This document shows positions 1-5,938 of a stretch of DNA of 7,040 nucleotides, one piece after another. Position numbers and translations under genes: made by a program. This stretch comes from an uncultured Clostridiaceae bacterium (GTDB lineage Bacteria > Bacillota > Clostridia > Lachnospirales > Lachnospiraceae), in NCBI GenBank assembly GCA_947175375.1, contig CAMWMT010000135.1, positions 1 through 7,040 on the forward strand, given 5' to 3'. The notes under the pieces are model-generated. The model ran no database searches. It was not told the DNA's origin and worked only from the letters and a program-made list of their open reading frames with translations. Positions within the stretch are counted from its first letter, which is position 1. The number at the start of each line of letters is the position of its first letter.

Positions 1-11
1 CCCTTTTATTT

Positions 12-26
12 TAGGAACGGTTCCTA
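12..26. repeat. Short interrupted palindrome upstream of secreted-protein gene
   Basis: TAGGAAC-G-GTTCCTA is a 7-base perfect inverted repeat around one central base. It lies about 36 bases upstream of the proposed -35 box. It could be an operator or the remains of a terminator for a gene to the left. No T-run follows it directly, so a terminator is not well supported. Function unknown. Confidence 0.4.
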
Positions 27-61
27 TCTCTGCCAATAATAATTATACACTAACAATCTGC

Positions 62-90
62 TTGCCCTTACTGCAATTGCCATGTATACT
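62..90 (+). promoter_or_regulatory. Probable sigma-A promoter for the secreted-protein gene
   Basis: TTGCCC (62-67) and TATACT (85-90) are separated by 17 bases, close to the housekeeping consensus. Transcription would begin near 97 and leave a leader of about 37 bases before the ATG at 134. A strong ribosome binding site, GGGGGAGG at 118-125, sits 8 bases before that ATG. Assigned by eye from spacing and match only. Confidence 0.6.
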
Positions 91-133
91 TTAAATAATA
101 TTTGTAAATCAAAACAAGGGGGAGGAAATCACA

Positions 134-745
134 ATGCACCTGTTGAAAAAATTATTCCTGCTGCTTCTTACAGCATCTGTATTATGCGGTTCATTCCCGA
201 ACACCGCTAAAGCTTCAAATATGCCTGATGAATTAACAGAAGCAGTACAACCTGATCTTATGCTTCCAGAGGAAACGAAGGATAGTACAGATTCTCCCGG
301 AGACGAATCAGCGGGTATAGCCGAAACATCCACAATCACTTCGGAAATCTCTGATACATATACAGTAACTGCTCCGGCAGAGTCAGAACATCTTATCCCA
401 TCATCAGATAAAGAAATCCAAACTGCTATATCAGATCTGCCCGAAACTACAACTGATGAAGAATTACCTTACGAAGAAGAATGAGAATCGGAAGAAGCAC
501 TCCCTGATAGCTCCAGGATAGTAGAGAAAATATCCGAAAACCATCAAAATGATATATCTCCATTAACCACAGATTCCGAAACTGAAATAACCATCATAGA
601 ACCATACACAGAAGTCTATGTCAATCCACTTTATGAGGATATTCTTCGGCCTTCTGATCTGACCCAGCCAGACGGCACAGCCATCTCTGTATACAGTGTT
701 GAAGAATACCTGTCCACACCTAAAGCAGCCGCAGATCAATTGTAA
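134..745 (+). pseudogene. 5' fragment of a secreted protein gene, with in-frame stop and cut by IS66
   Basis: The ATG at 134 follows GGGGGAGG at 8 bases. Residues 1-28 form a signal peptide: M-H-L-L-K-K, then a Leu-rich core (residues 7-18), with likely cleavage after A-K-A near residue 28. The mature part is acidic and rich in Ser, Thr, Pro and Glu, like a surface-exposed linker. A TGA at 482-484 stops translation after 116 residues. The same frame then stays open for 86 more codons with the same composition, including VYVNPLYEDILRPSDL near residues 160-175, and ends at TAA 743-745. That TAA is made by the first bases of the IS66 end (GTAAGCG, 742 on), so the original protein continued past 741. 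The N-P-L-Y-E-D segment recalls N-terminal regions of large secreted Lachnospiraceae proteins, some with transglutaminase-like domains. That is from memory and weak. No catalytic domain is present here. Most likely a dead gene fragment. Confidence 0.7.
734..741. repeat. Candidate target-site copy next to IS66 (GATCAATT)
   Basis: IS66-family elements usually duplicate 8 bases of target DNA. The 8 bases just outside the IS end are GATCAATT. The partner copy would be next to the other IS end, outside the window, so this is a prediction and not an observed duplication. Confidence 0.35.
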
Positions 746-757
746 GCGCTTAATAAA
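742..757. repeat. IS66 terminal inverted repeat, left end
   Basis: The sequence begins GTAAGCGCTTAATAAA. The GTAAGCG start matches the family's conserved tip. It is placed exactly where the secreted-protein reading frame loses coherence and about 65 bases past the tnpC stop. The inner limit is a guess because the partner end is out of view. Confidence 0.65.
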
Positions 758-774
758 ATAGCGGATAGTAAAAT

Positions 775-811
775 CTCGCAGTTCTTGTATAATTTTTACA
801 AGAACTGCGAG
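775..811 (-). terminator. Hairpin terminator after IS66 tnpC
   Basis: CTCGCAGTTCTTGTA (775-789) and TACAAGAACTGCGAG (797-811) form a perfect 15-base stem with a 7-base loop. It lies just past the tnpC stop on the minus strand and is followed on that strand by ATTTTA. It may also stop transcription entering the IS from the left, since the stem is symmetric. Confidence 0.65.
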
Positions 812-820
812 TAGTTTACT

Positions 821-1433
821 CTATTCCATTCTATCCGATGCGTGCATATTATTCTGGACCGTATTGAAGCATTGTGCAATGACCTCCCGATTCCATGGAG
901 CCAGTTTCGCCAGTACTGCATCTGACATTGCAGTCCGGGGCAGGAGCTCCAGAAGATAATTCAGATATTTGTATATGTTCAAATTGTGGGCTTTTGCCAT
1001 TTCGACCATCGTATATACGACCGCGCTTGCTTCTGCCCCTTTGACCGTGTCACTGAACAGCCAGTTCTTTCTGCCCAGGGTAAACGGGCGGATCGGATTC
1101 TCTGAGAGATTGTTTAAAAAACTGCAGCTGCCGTCTTCCAGGTAAGTCATAAACAGTTCTTTATGGTTTTGGGCATAGTTCACCGCTTTCTCAAAGCGTG
1201 TTCCCTTTTTGGGCGCCTGCTGTGAGAGCCATGACCAGAAAGCTTCCAGTACAGGCCTCTCTTTCTGGTCCCGATATTCTTTTCTTTGCTGGAACGTATG
1301 GCCTTTCTGCTTTGATTGCTGTTCGCATTCGAACAGACGGTTGCAGTACTGGACTGCCTGGGCAGCCGGATTACTGTAATCCGGTTCTTTTCCTTTGGGC
1401 ACGGCATCTATAAAATGTCTGCGTAGATGTGCC
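821..1433 (-). pseudogene. tnpC: IS66 transposase (tnpC), C-terminal fragment
   Basis: This is the C-terminal part of the DDE transposase that cuts and joins IS66 DNA ends. Reading minus from 1432, the frame gives A-H-L-R-R-H-F-I-D-A-V-P-K-G-K-E, then about 190 residues to TAG at 821-823. It holds N-N-L-S-E-N-P-I-R-P-F, the usual N-N-x-A-E-R-A-I-R-P box with the third catalytic acid (Glu) kept, followed by G-R-K-N-W-L-F-S-D-T and the short C-terminal domain ending near L-A-P-W-N. A GTG at 1400-1402 could be read as a start, but the family sequence continues upstream of it, so this is a broken piece and not a gene with its own start. The break at 1427-1433 coincides with the direct repeat flanking element 1. 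It joins in frame to the piece at 3670-3912. Confidence 0.9.
1427..1433. repeat. ATGTGCC direct repeat, left side of element 1
   Basis: ATGTGCC occurs here and again at 3670-3676, in the same orientation, at the two tnpC break points. On the minus strand it is GGCACAT, coding part of W-A-H. One copy belongs to the original tnpC. The other was made or carried in by the insertion. Confidence 0.85.
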
Positions 1434-1547
1434 TCATTCGAGTTCTGAGATAAGGCACATTATCCCAGAAGTATTATTATTCCAGGAGAAATGCAAATTT
1501 CAGCTAAAATTCAACATTTCTCCGTACAAATCTGGAATAACATTATC
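1434..1547. repeat. Left end of element 1: compound inverted repeats
   Basis: From outside inward this holds: a 20-base stretch 1434-1453 ending in TTCTGAGATAA (1443-1453); GGCACA (1454-1459), the inverted form of the flanking TGTGCC; TTATCCCAGAA (1460-1470), the near-perfect inverse of TTCTGAGATAA; TTATTCCAGG (1477-1486); a 9-base stem GGAGAAATG/CATTTCTCC (1485-1493 and 1515-1523); and CTGGAATAACATTA (1532-1545), facing the TTATTCCAG site. The other end of the element repeats GGCACATTATC(C/T)CAGAAGT and TTATTCCAGGA in inverted orientation. These are probably recombinase binding sites. The 11-6-11 layout at 1443-1470 resembles a tyrosine recombinase core site. Confidence 0.75.
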
Positions 1548-1555
1548 TACTGGAC

Positions 1556-2421
1556 TTATCTTAAGAAATCAGGTATATTGCTTTTTCGTTTACAATCGAT
1601 CTTGAAAGAGTCCTCCTTAGGAAACCATTTATCATTCCATGCTTTCAACTGGCGATCCATTGTATCCTGTGTGATTTCACATATAAATCTGAGTAGTCTG
1701 CAAAGAAACATGACCGAGATTTTCCTTCTTTGCCCTTATGACATACTTTTTATAAATCTCTTCAATACAGGAAACAGTCATCTTTTCATGAGTCTGGCTT
1801 GAGAAAATATGCTTTTCTTTGCTGTCAAATATACCTCTGTGGCCTATGTATCTTTTCGGCATACCAGAAGCGGCTGCCGGTATACCTATCCTGCGCATTT
1901 TCTGGCCTTTTCCATGAGCGTTGATTCCGGCCCTGTCAGGATAGAACTGTATATCCCCTACAGTCAGATCACACACTTCCTGAGCCCGCATGCCGCTGGC
2001 ATACATAAAGCACAACAGAGTCTTATTCCTGATCCCTATCTCTGTATTGGCATCAGGAAGATTAAAAATAATCTTCATTTCTGCTCTTGTAAAAGAGCTT
2101 CTTCCAGCGCGGGATGTTTTTTTCTTAGGGACTTTTGGCACATTTTTCCTGAACATGGGGGGCTGAACCAAAATCCCTGTTCTGTGCATAGTCTGCAAAA
2201 GCAGCCAGTGCCGAAAAATGCTGGTTTCTTGTTACTGCGCTGCAACCCCGCTCCGACTCTAACCAGTCAAGAAATTCCGTGATCATCTGCTCGTCAAGGA
2301 GCTCAAAACATACCTTGTCAGCCGGTATTGCCTTGACCGTATACATGAATTCCATAAGTATGCGGAACACTGCCTTATAAGACATCGTCGCTAAATTGAT
2401 TCCTGATATCTGTCTTCGCAT
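1556..2421 (-). pseudogene. Broken tyrosine recombinase, counterpart of element 2 gene 3
   Basis: The remnant starts in the minus frame near 2421. ITEFLDWLESERGCSAVTRN (N-terminal DNA-binding domain) closely parallels ITGFLQWLENSRNVSVSTRN of the intact third recombinase at 5939-6949. The frame is lost in a run of six Gs (plus strand 2157-2162). In the next frame the catalytic part follows: Y-A-S-G-M-R-A-Q-E-V (Arg I) and H-G-K-G-Q-K (Lys). The text then jumps from A-K-K-E-N straight to L-G-H-V-S-L-Q-T-T-Q-I-Y near 1718, so roughly 35-40 residues including the HxxR box are gone. After the Tyr codon a second frameshift near 1680-1684 gives a TGA. The correct frame continues with I-T-Q-D-T-M-D-R-Q-L-K-A-W-N and ends at TAA 1556-1558. 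The first 20 or so residues are also missing at the junction with the gene 1 remnant. It cannot encode an active enzyme. Confidence 0.85.
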
Positions 2422-3538
2422 AATGGTTTATGACATTTGGATTTGAACGCCCCAGTATCTTTCTTACTGTCTCATAGGATGCGCCGTCATTCACCATTGA
2501 ACTCGCAAGCGATGAGCAGAATACATGTGGACCATGCTTTTTTCCTGTTGTGTCTATTCCTGCCGCATTAAAGTATTTGGCTACAGCATGTCTAATAATG
2601 CTTGTCGTTATCCAGTTATGGAGAGCTGACATATTGTGAAAAACCAATCCATCATCCTCAGTAGCGAATATTGTATTTTTCCGGTGCGATACTATTGCAC
2701 CGGATACCTCGTCTGGCATCCGCAAGGACAACAGATCCCCGGTTTTCTCCTGTATTATATGGATGTATCCGTTCTCGAGGTCAACCTCTGACCGCTTCAG
2801 CTTTGCGATGTCACCGGAACGGAAGCCCATGCGCGCTGCAAGCCTTAGAATCGCAAGATCCCTTTTCCCGGTATCTGTAGTTGTGTCAATCGCATTTTCA
2901 ATCTGGACGATTTTTGAAGGAGCATAAGTTGTCGGCAAACCCTTGTGTCTTTTATGGCGGGGTACAACTCCTGAAAAATCTGTTCCCGTATATCCTTTAT
3001 CTGCCAGATGCTTCGGAAACTGGCGGATTCCCGCATAATTATCCTTATTGGTGTATATGAGTAATGCCTGAGCGATCAGTCCCACATCAAGGCTAGAAAT
3101 GTCAGTGCAGCCTGCCTGCGCTACATACTTAAGGAACAATATGTAGGATTTTTTCTTTTCAATGACAGTTGCCGGCTCGTTCCCTAACTCTACACATTCG
3201 CTCAGATACTTATTCAATATGTATCCAAAAACTTCAGGGACTTCCTGACCCGGGTTTCCGTGATGGCATCTGTATGGGGTCCCTTCAATGTAATCATCCA
3301 GCCTCCTTATGGCACATAAATATGTGCTATAAGTGGATTTACAAACATGAGTACTTCCCAGAAATGCATGACCGATTTCGTCCGTATAGATTTCTGTGCC
3401 ATGCTGCTGCATTAACGAGTGGACCCGGTTATATATCCGGCAGTAAATCGTCAATGTCGATTCCATGTACTTCTGTTCTTTGAGCTGATCGATAACGCAA
3501 TCAACCAGTTCAGTAAAATTTAAAAAGTTCTCTGCCAT
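2375..3538 (-). pseudogene. Tyrosine recombinase, open frame but with altered active site (element 1 gene 1)
   Basis: The chosen start is ATG 3536-3538: AGGAGG (plus 3545-3550) is 6 bases upstream. An upstream ATG at 3592 has no such site. The frame gives 387 residues: a long N-terminal region (about 1-190) and a catalytic domain (about 205-375). Visible catalytic positions are Arg240 (G-F-R-S-G-D), Lys265 (Q-E-K-T-G), His338 (H-G-P-H) and Tyr373 (N-H-Y-A-K-T). Two key positions have changed. The HxxR arginine is Cys341 (V-F-C-S-S where relatives have A-L-R-H-S), and the LGH histidine is Arg364 (L-G-R-S-N). The active site is therefore expected to be dead. The C-terminus stops 14 residues after Tyr, shorter than the 21 residues in element 2 gene 1, and runs into gene 3 remnant sequence. 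DNA binding might survive. Called a pseudogene because of the missing residues, although no stop interrupts it. Confidence 0.75.
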
Positions 3539-3544
3539 AATTGA

Positions 3545-3550
3545 CCTCCT
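3545..3550 (-). promoter_or_regulatory. Ribosome binding site deciding the 3538 start
   Basis: On the minus strand AGGAGG lies 6 bases before the ATG at 3536-3538. This supports a 387-residue product over the 405-residue frame that would begin at 3592. Confidence 0.75.
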
Positions 3551-3572
3551 CTTATAATGGTTTATGAAATCA

Positions 3573-3603
3573 ATTATATAAGAACTGATCATTATTCGAG
3601 AAA
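3573..3603 (-). promoter_or_regulatory. Possible promoter of element 1 recombinase operon
   Basis: On the minus strand a perfect TATAAT (plus 3573-3578) lies about 35 bases before the start codon. A poor -35 candidate, TTTCTC (plus 3598-3603), is 19 bases upstream. The inner end-site ATTATTCGAG (3591-3600) overlaps this region, so recombinase binding could repress transcription. The -10 is convincing; the rest is inference. Confidence 0.35.
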
Positions 3604-3676
3604 ATTTTAAATACTATGCTATTTATGCGATTTTTTCATCATTCCTGGAATAACATTACTTCTGAGATAATGTGCC
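3591..3676. repeat. Right end of element 1: compound inverted repeats
   Basis: ATTATTCGAG (3591-3600) faces CTGGAATAACATTA (3645-3658), then ACTTCTGAGATAATGTGCC (3658-3676) meets tnpC. The 14 bases at 3645-3658 are identical to 1532-1545 at the other end. The terminal 19 bases are the inverse of 1454-1472 with one mismatch. The facing-pair layout, with 44 bases between sites, mirrors the left end, which has 46-47. Confidence 0.75.
3670..3676. repeat. ATGTGCC direct repeat, right side of element 1
   Basis: Second copy of the 7-base repeat at the tnpC break. Here it reads straight into tnpC codons (CAT-GCA-TGG on the minus strand is H-A-W read backwards along the plus strand). It pairs with 1427-1433. 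Confidence 0.85.
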
Positions 3677-3912
3677 CAACAGCAGCACCGTTTGATACCC
3701 GGAAGGTTGTTATATCCCTGGTAGCAGTCTGTTTCAAGGTAACCACTGAATCCTTTCAGGAACTCTTCCGCATGAAATTTCGCACGGGTCTCCGTATATT
3801 TATAAAGGATGATCGTTGGCAGACTGTCTTCCCCTGTACGGAAAAGCCACATGTAGGAATCTGTTTCCTCTTCCCGTTCCGGTTCTTTGAAAACCTGGAC
3901 CCTGGTCTCATC
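3670..3912 (-). pseudogene. tnpC: IS66 transposase (tnpC), middle fragment
   Basis: Reading minus from 3912: D-E-T-R-V-Q-V-F, then Y-M-W-L-F-R-T-G-E-D, H-A-E-E-F-L-K-G-F, L-E-T-D-C-Y-Q-G-Y-N, and I-K-R-C-C-C-W-A-H, in the order expected for the IS66 DDE domain. The first Asp (D-E-T) and second Asp (T-D-C-Y, usually T-D-G-Y) of the catalytic triad are both here. The Glu is in the fragment at 821-1433. About 81 codons survive. Past 3670 the frame runs on for a few spurious residues inside element 1. At 3912 it is cut exactly at the first catalytic Asp codon by the left end of element 2. Joined through ATGTGCC with the other piece it gives about 282 residues; the N-terminal portion of the roughly 500-residue protein is outside the window. 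Confidence 0.9.
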
Positions 3913-3994
3913 TTATGTAGAGGATTCTATTATGTAAAGTTGTACCCTCACAACCTTATTTATTCGCTTTTTTCTTTTACCTACTCTACATAAT
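3910..3994. repeat. Left end of element 2: paired facing sites
   Basis: ATCTTATGTAGAG (3910-3922) is the outer site, with a second direct copy TTATGTAAAG at 3930-3939, 17 bases further in. ACTCTACATAAT (3983-3994) is the inner site in opposite orientation. The outer site is inverted at 7024-7036 (12 of 13 bases) and the inner site at 6952-6963 (12 of 12). The inner site lies about 40 bases before the first recombinase start codon, in the region where a promoter would be, which suggests self-control. No convincing -35/-10 pair was found there. Confidence 0.8.
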
Positions 3995-4021
3995 CTATAT
4001 ATAGCTGTATCCTCTAAGGAA

Positions 4022-4027
4022 AGGAGG
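4022..4027 (+). promoter_or_regulatory. Ribosome binding site of first trio recombinase
   Basis: AGGAGG lies 8 bases before the ATG at 4036. It is the strongest translation signal in the operon. Confidence 0.8.
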
Positions 4028-4035
4028 AATGGCTT

Positions 4036-4971
4036 ATGTCAAAAAATACAAAAATCATCTTACGCTATCCAAAGTACCAAAACATTATTAATCAGTATCT
4101 GAGTCTGGATGAATTCGAGGAAAAAGCTGCTGAAACCATGCGCGGCAAACGTGTTACTGTCACATCTTTCTGTAACTACCTGGGTGATCATGGCATTGAT
4201 TCCATTGAACTATGTCTGCAGAAACATGTTGCAGGATTTATGGAAGATATTTCATCACTTTCCACATCTACTAAAAGCGGAAAAACATTTATTCTTCGTC
4301 ATTTCTTTAACTTTCTTCACGCCCAGAAACTTATTCTTTATTCTGGCAGGGAACTTTTCCCGGTTATTGTAACAAATAAGCGTGACCGTATACTGTCCTT
4401 TTATTCCGAAGAAGAAATCCGGAAATTAATTTCATGTATTGATAATAATACCGTTAACGGCAGACGTGATCTGATTGCTGTTCTCCTTGCAGCCGAACTG
4501 GGTATACGTTCAGGTGATATCTGCAGACTGAAACTTTCAGATATCCATTGGGAACGCAGCACGATTGAGTTTATCCAGTTTAAGACAGGTGTATTTAATC
4601 AGCTTCCGCTGTTGGAAAATATAAAGTTTGCTCTCATTGATTATCTTCGTGCTTCCAGGCCTGCATGTGATTCTGACCTGCTTTTTGTAGGGATAAAGAA
4701 TAATTATGGTATGATCTCTGCCAGTCAGATACATTCCATTGTTTCAAAATATTTTAAATCCTCCGGTGTCGACATATCAAAACGAAAACATGGTCCCCAT
4801 GCTCTGAGGCATTCGCTGGCAAGCAATCTATTACAGAATAATACTCCTATGTATGTGATCAAAGATGTACTTGGTCACACAAATCTAAATACTACCAGGA
4901 TCTATCTTAACATCGATTTTGATACGCTGAAACATTTTGCATTGGAGGTCCCGGATGAAAATAAAAACTGA
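4036..4971 (+). CDS. Tyrosine recombinase, trio gene 1
   Basis: Encodes 311 residues. It is a site-specific recombinase that would bind the element ends and carry out strand exchange through a tyrosine-DNA intermediate. The N-terminal helical DNA-binding domain is about residues 15-110. The catalytic domain (Phage_integrase type) is about 120-300, with the full set of residues: Arg158 (G-I-R-S-G-D), Lys183 (F-K-T-G), His255 and Arg258 (H-G-P-H-A-L-R-H), His281 (L-G-H-T) and Tyr290 (R-I-Y). The start at 4036 follows AGGAGG. It is the closest local relative of the damaged recombinase at 2375-3538, sharing S-K/A-K-Y-F ... K-H-G-P-H around the HxxR box, but lacks that protein's long extra N-terminal region. 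It overlaps the next gene by 17 bases, so the two are translationally coupled. No decay is seen. Confidence 0.93.
   Translation: MSKNTKIILRYPKYQNIINQYLSLDEFEEKAAETMRGKRVTVTSFCNYLGDHGIDSIELCLQKHVAGFMEDISSLSTSTKSGKTFILRHFFNFLHAQKLILYSGRELFPVIVTNKRDRILSFYSEEEIRKLISCIDNNTVNGRRDLIAVLLAAELGIRSGDICRLKLSDIHWERSTIEFIQFKTGVFNQLPLLENIKFALIDYLRASRPACDSDLLFVGIKNNYGMISASQIHSIVSKYFKSSGVDISKRKHGPHALRHSLASNLLQNNTPMYVIKDVLGHTNLNTTRIYLNIDFDTLKHFALEVPDENKN
4944..4948 (+). promoter_or_regulatory. Ribosome binding site deciding the 4955 start
   Basis: GGAGG lies inside the end of gene 1, 6 bases before the ATG at 4955. A TTG at 4937 would add six residues but sits upstream of this site, so it is rejected as the start. 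Confidence 0.75.
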
Positions 4972-5932
4972 TTATACATTTCCTGAACAATACCGTCTTG
5001 TAGCGGAGGAGTATATTTCATTCAAACGTTCTATGGGCTTCATTTTTGGCTACGATGACCAGAAAAAATGTGACCAGTTACTCCGCTATCTCTATGCCAA
5101 TTCACCCTCTAATGATGTAACAGATCTGACGAAAAAGCTGGTCGATGGATATCTGGCACAATTTAATGAGGCAAAACCCAGAACGATTCACGCAAACCAA
5201 TCCTATATAAGGCAGTATGGACTGTTCTTAAAACAGAGAGGTTATGCTCCATACATATATCCCGACGCACTTATTCAGTGTCCAAAAGATTTTACTCCCT
5301 ATATTTTTTCAAAAGCAGAAATTTACAGGATATTTAAATATGCAGACAGGATAGGTCCTAACAAGAACAAGTTTGTGAATACGCCCCATATATACCCTGC
5401 GATCTTTCGGCTGCTTTATGCCTGTGGTACGCGCATAGGGGAAACTGTACGTCTGAAAACAGAAGATATCAACCTGTCTGACGGCATCGTAACATTACAT
5501 AATGGGAAGAACAATGTTTCACGCATGCTCCCGCTGTCGGATTCTCTGAAAGCATATCTCAGAAAGTATGATTCACGTGTTGACAGAGCCGGAAATATTT
5601 ACTTTTTCCCGTCTCTTCATGGAGAATGCTATTCGCCTATTACTATACGCAATACTTTCAGGAAGCTTATGATCCAGGCTGAAATACCAATGCTGCCTGA
5701 CGGCAGATATCCCAGGATACACGACCTGCGTCATACTTTTGCAGTACATTCATTAGAACAATCTATTGGCCATGGACTGGACCCGTATTGCTCATTGCCT
5801 GCCCTGAGCACATATATGGGGCACAAGGGTATCGAATCAACTGAATACTATCTGCGCCTGACAAAACACTATTTTATAAATGTTCTTCACTACACACAAG
5901 CGCAGGCGGATATCATTTTCCCGGAGGTATGA
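4955..5932 (+). CDS. Tyrosine recombinase, trio gene 2
   Basis: Encodes 325 residues from ATG 4955. The N-terminal DNA-binding domain is about residues 10-105, with Y-I-S-F-K-R-S-M-G-F near 20-29. The catalytic domain is about 115-310. The active site is complete: Arg160 (C-G-T-R-I-G-E), Lys185 (N-G-K-N), His256 and Arg259 (I-H-D-L-R-H-T-F), His290 (Y-M-G-H) and Tyr299 (E-Y-Y, second Tyr by spacing). It differs clearly from genes 1 and 3: the segment between the HxxR box and the MGH box is longer (H-S-L-E-Q-S-I-G-H-G-L-D-P-Y-C), a variant typical of the second recombinase in trio elements as I recall them. Its start lies within gene 1 and its stop is 6 bases before gene 3, so all three are probably made together. 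No counterpart survives in element 1. Confidence 0.93.
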   Translation: MKIKTDYTFPEQYRLVAEEYISFKRSMGFIFGYDDQKKCDQLLRYLYANSPSNDVTDLTKKLVDGYLAQFNEAKPRTIHANQSYIRQYGLFLKQRGYAPYIYPDALIQCPKDFTPYIFSKAEIYRIFKYADRIGPNKNKFVNTPHIYPAIFRLLYACGTRIGETVRLKTEDINLSDGIVTLHNGKNNVSRMLPLSDSLKAYLRKYDSRVDRAGNIYFFPSLHGECYSPITIRNTFRKLMIQAEIPMLPDGRYPRIHDLRHTFAVHSLEQSIGHGLDPYCSLPALSTYMGHKGIESTEYYLRLTKHYFINVLHYTQAQADIIFPEV

Positions 5933-5938
5933 ATCATC

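Larger units (their letters stand above)
1434..3676 (-). mobile_element. Element 1: decayed tyrosine-recombinase (trio-type) element inside tnpC
   Basis: The element is 2,243 bases long if one ATGTGCC copy is counted with it. It has related inverted ends (GGCACATTATCNCAGAAGT at 1454-1472 and, inverted, at 3658-3676) and sits in the same direction as tnpC. Deleting it between the two ATGTGCC copies gives TGT-TGG-GCA-CAT-CTA-CGC, the normal C-W-A-H-L-R of IS66 transposases. Inside are two recombinase remnants, related to genes 1 and 3 of element 2; a gene 2 counterpart is absent. There is no cargo gene. The recombinases are damaged, so the element is probably immobile on its own, although its end sites look intact. 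Confidence 0.85.

Noticed and set aside
482..484. UGA as a selenocysteine codon
   Set aside because: The surrounding sequence is a low-complexity acidic linker with no redox motif, and no SECIS-like hairpin is evident just after the codon. The gene is truncated anyway, so a nonsense mutation is simpler.
1400..1402. GTG as a real start codon for a 193-residue protein
   Set aside because: The IS66 family sequence (L-R-R-H-F-I-D-A) continues in frame upstream to the insertion point, and no ribosome binding site precedes the GTG.
1485..1523. GGAGAAATG/CATTTCTCC stem as a transcription terminator
   Set aside because: No T-run follows on either strand, and it lies between the facing end sites, so it is better seen as part of the element end.
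2157..2162. Programmed frameshift in the six-G run of the third recombinase remnant
   Set aside because: The same gene has a large deletion of its active site and another frameshift, so decay explains it. A short G-run alone is not good evidence of programming.
1491..2282. Plus-strand open frames opposite the recombinase remnant
   Set aside because: They have no family features, no proper ribosome binding sites, and are the antisense of recognised recombinase coding sequence.
3616..3993. Plus-strand open frame of 125 codons
   Set aside because: It crosses the antisense of tnpC and the left end of element 2. Its residues show no coherent domain.
4937..4939. TTG as the start of trio gene 2
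   Set aside because: The ribosome binding site GGAGG at 4944-4948 lies after it and fits the ATG at 4955.
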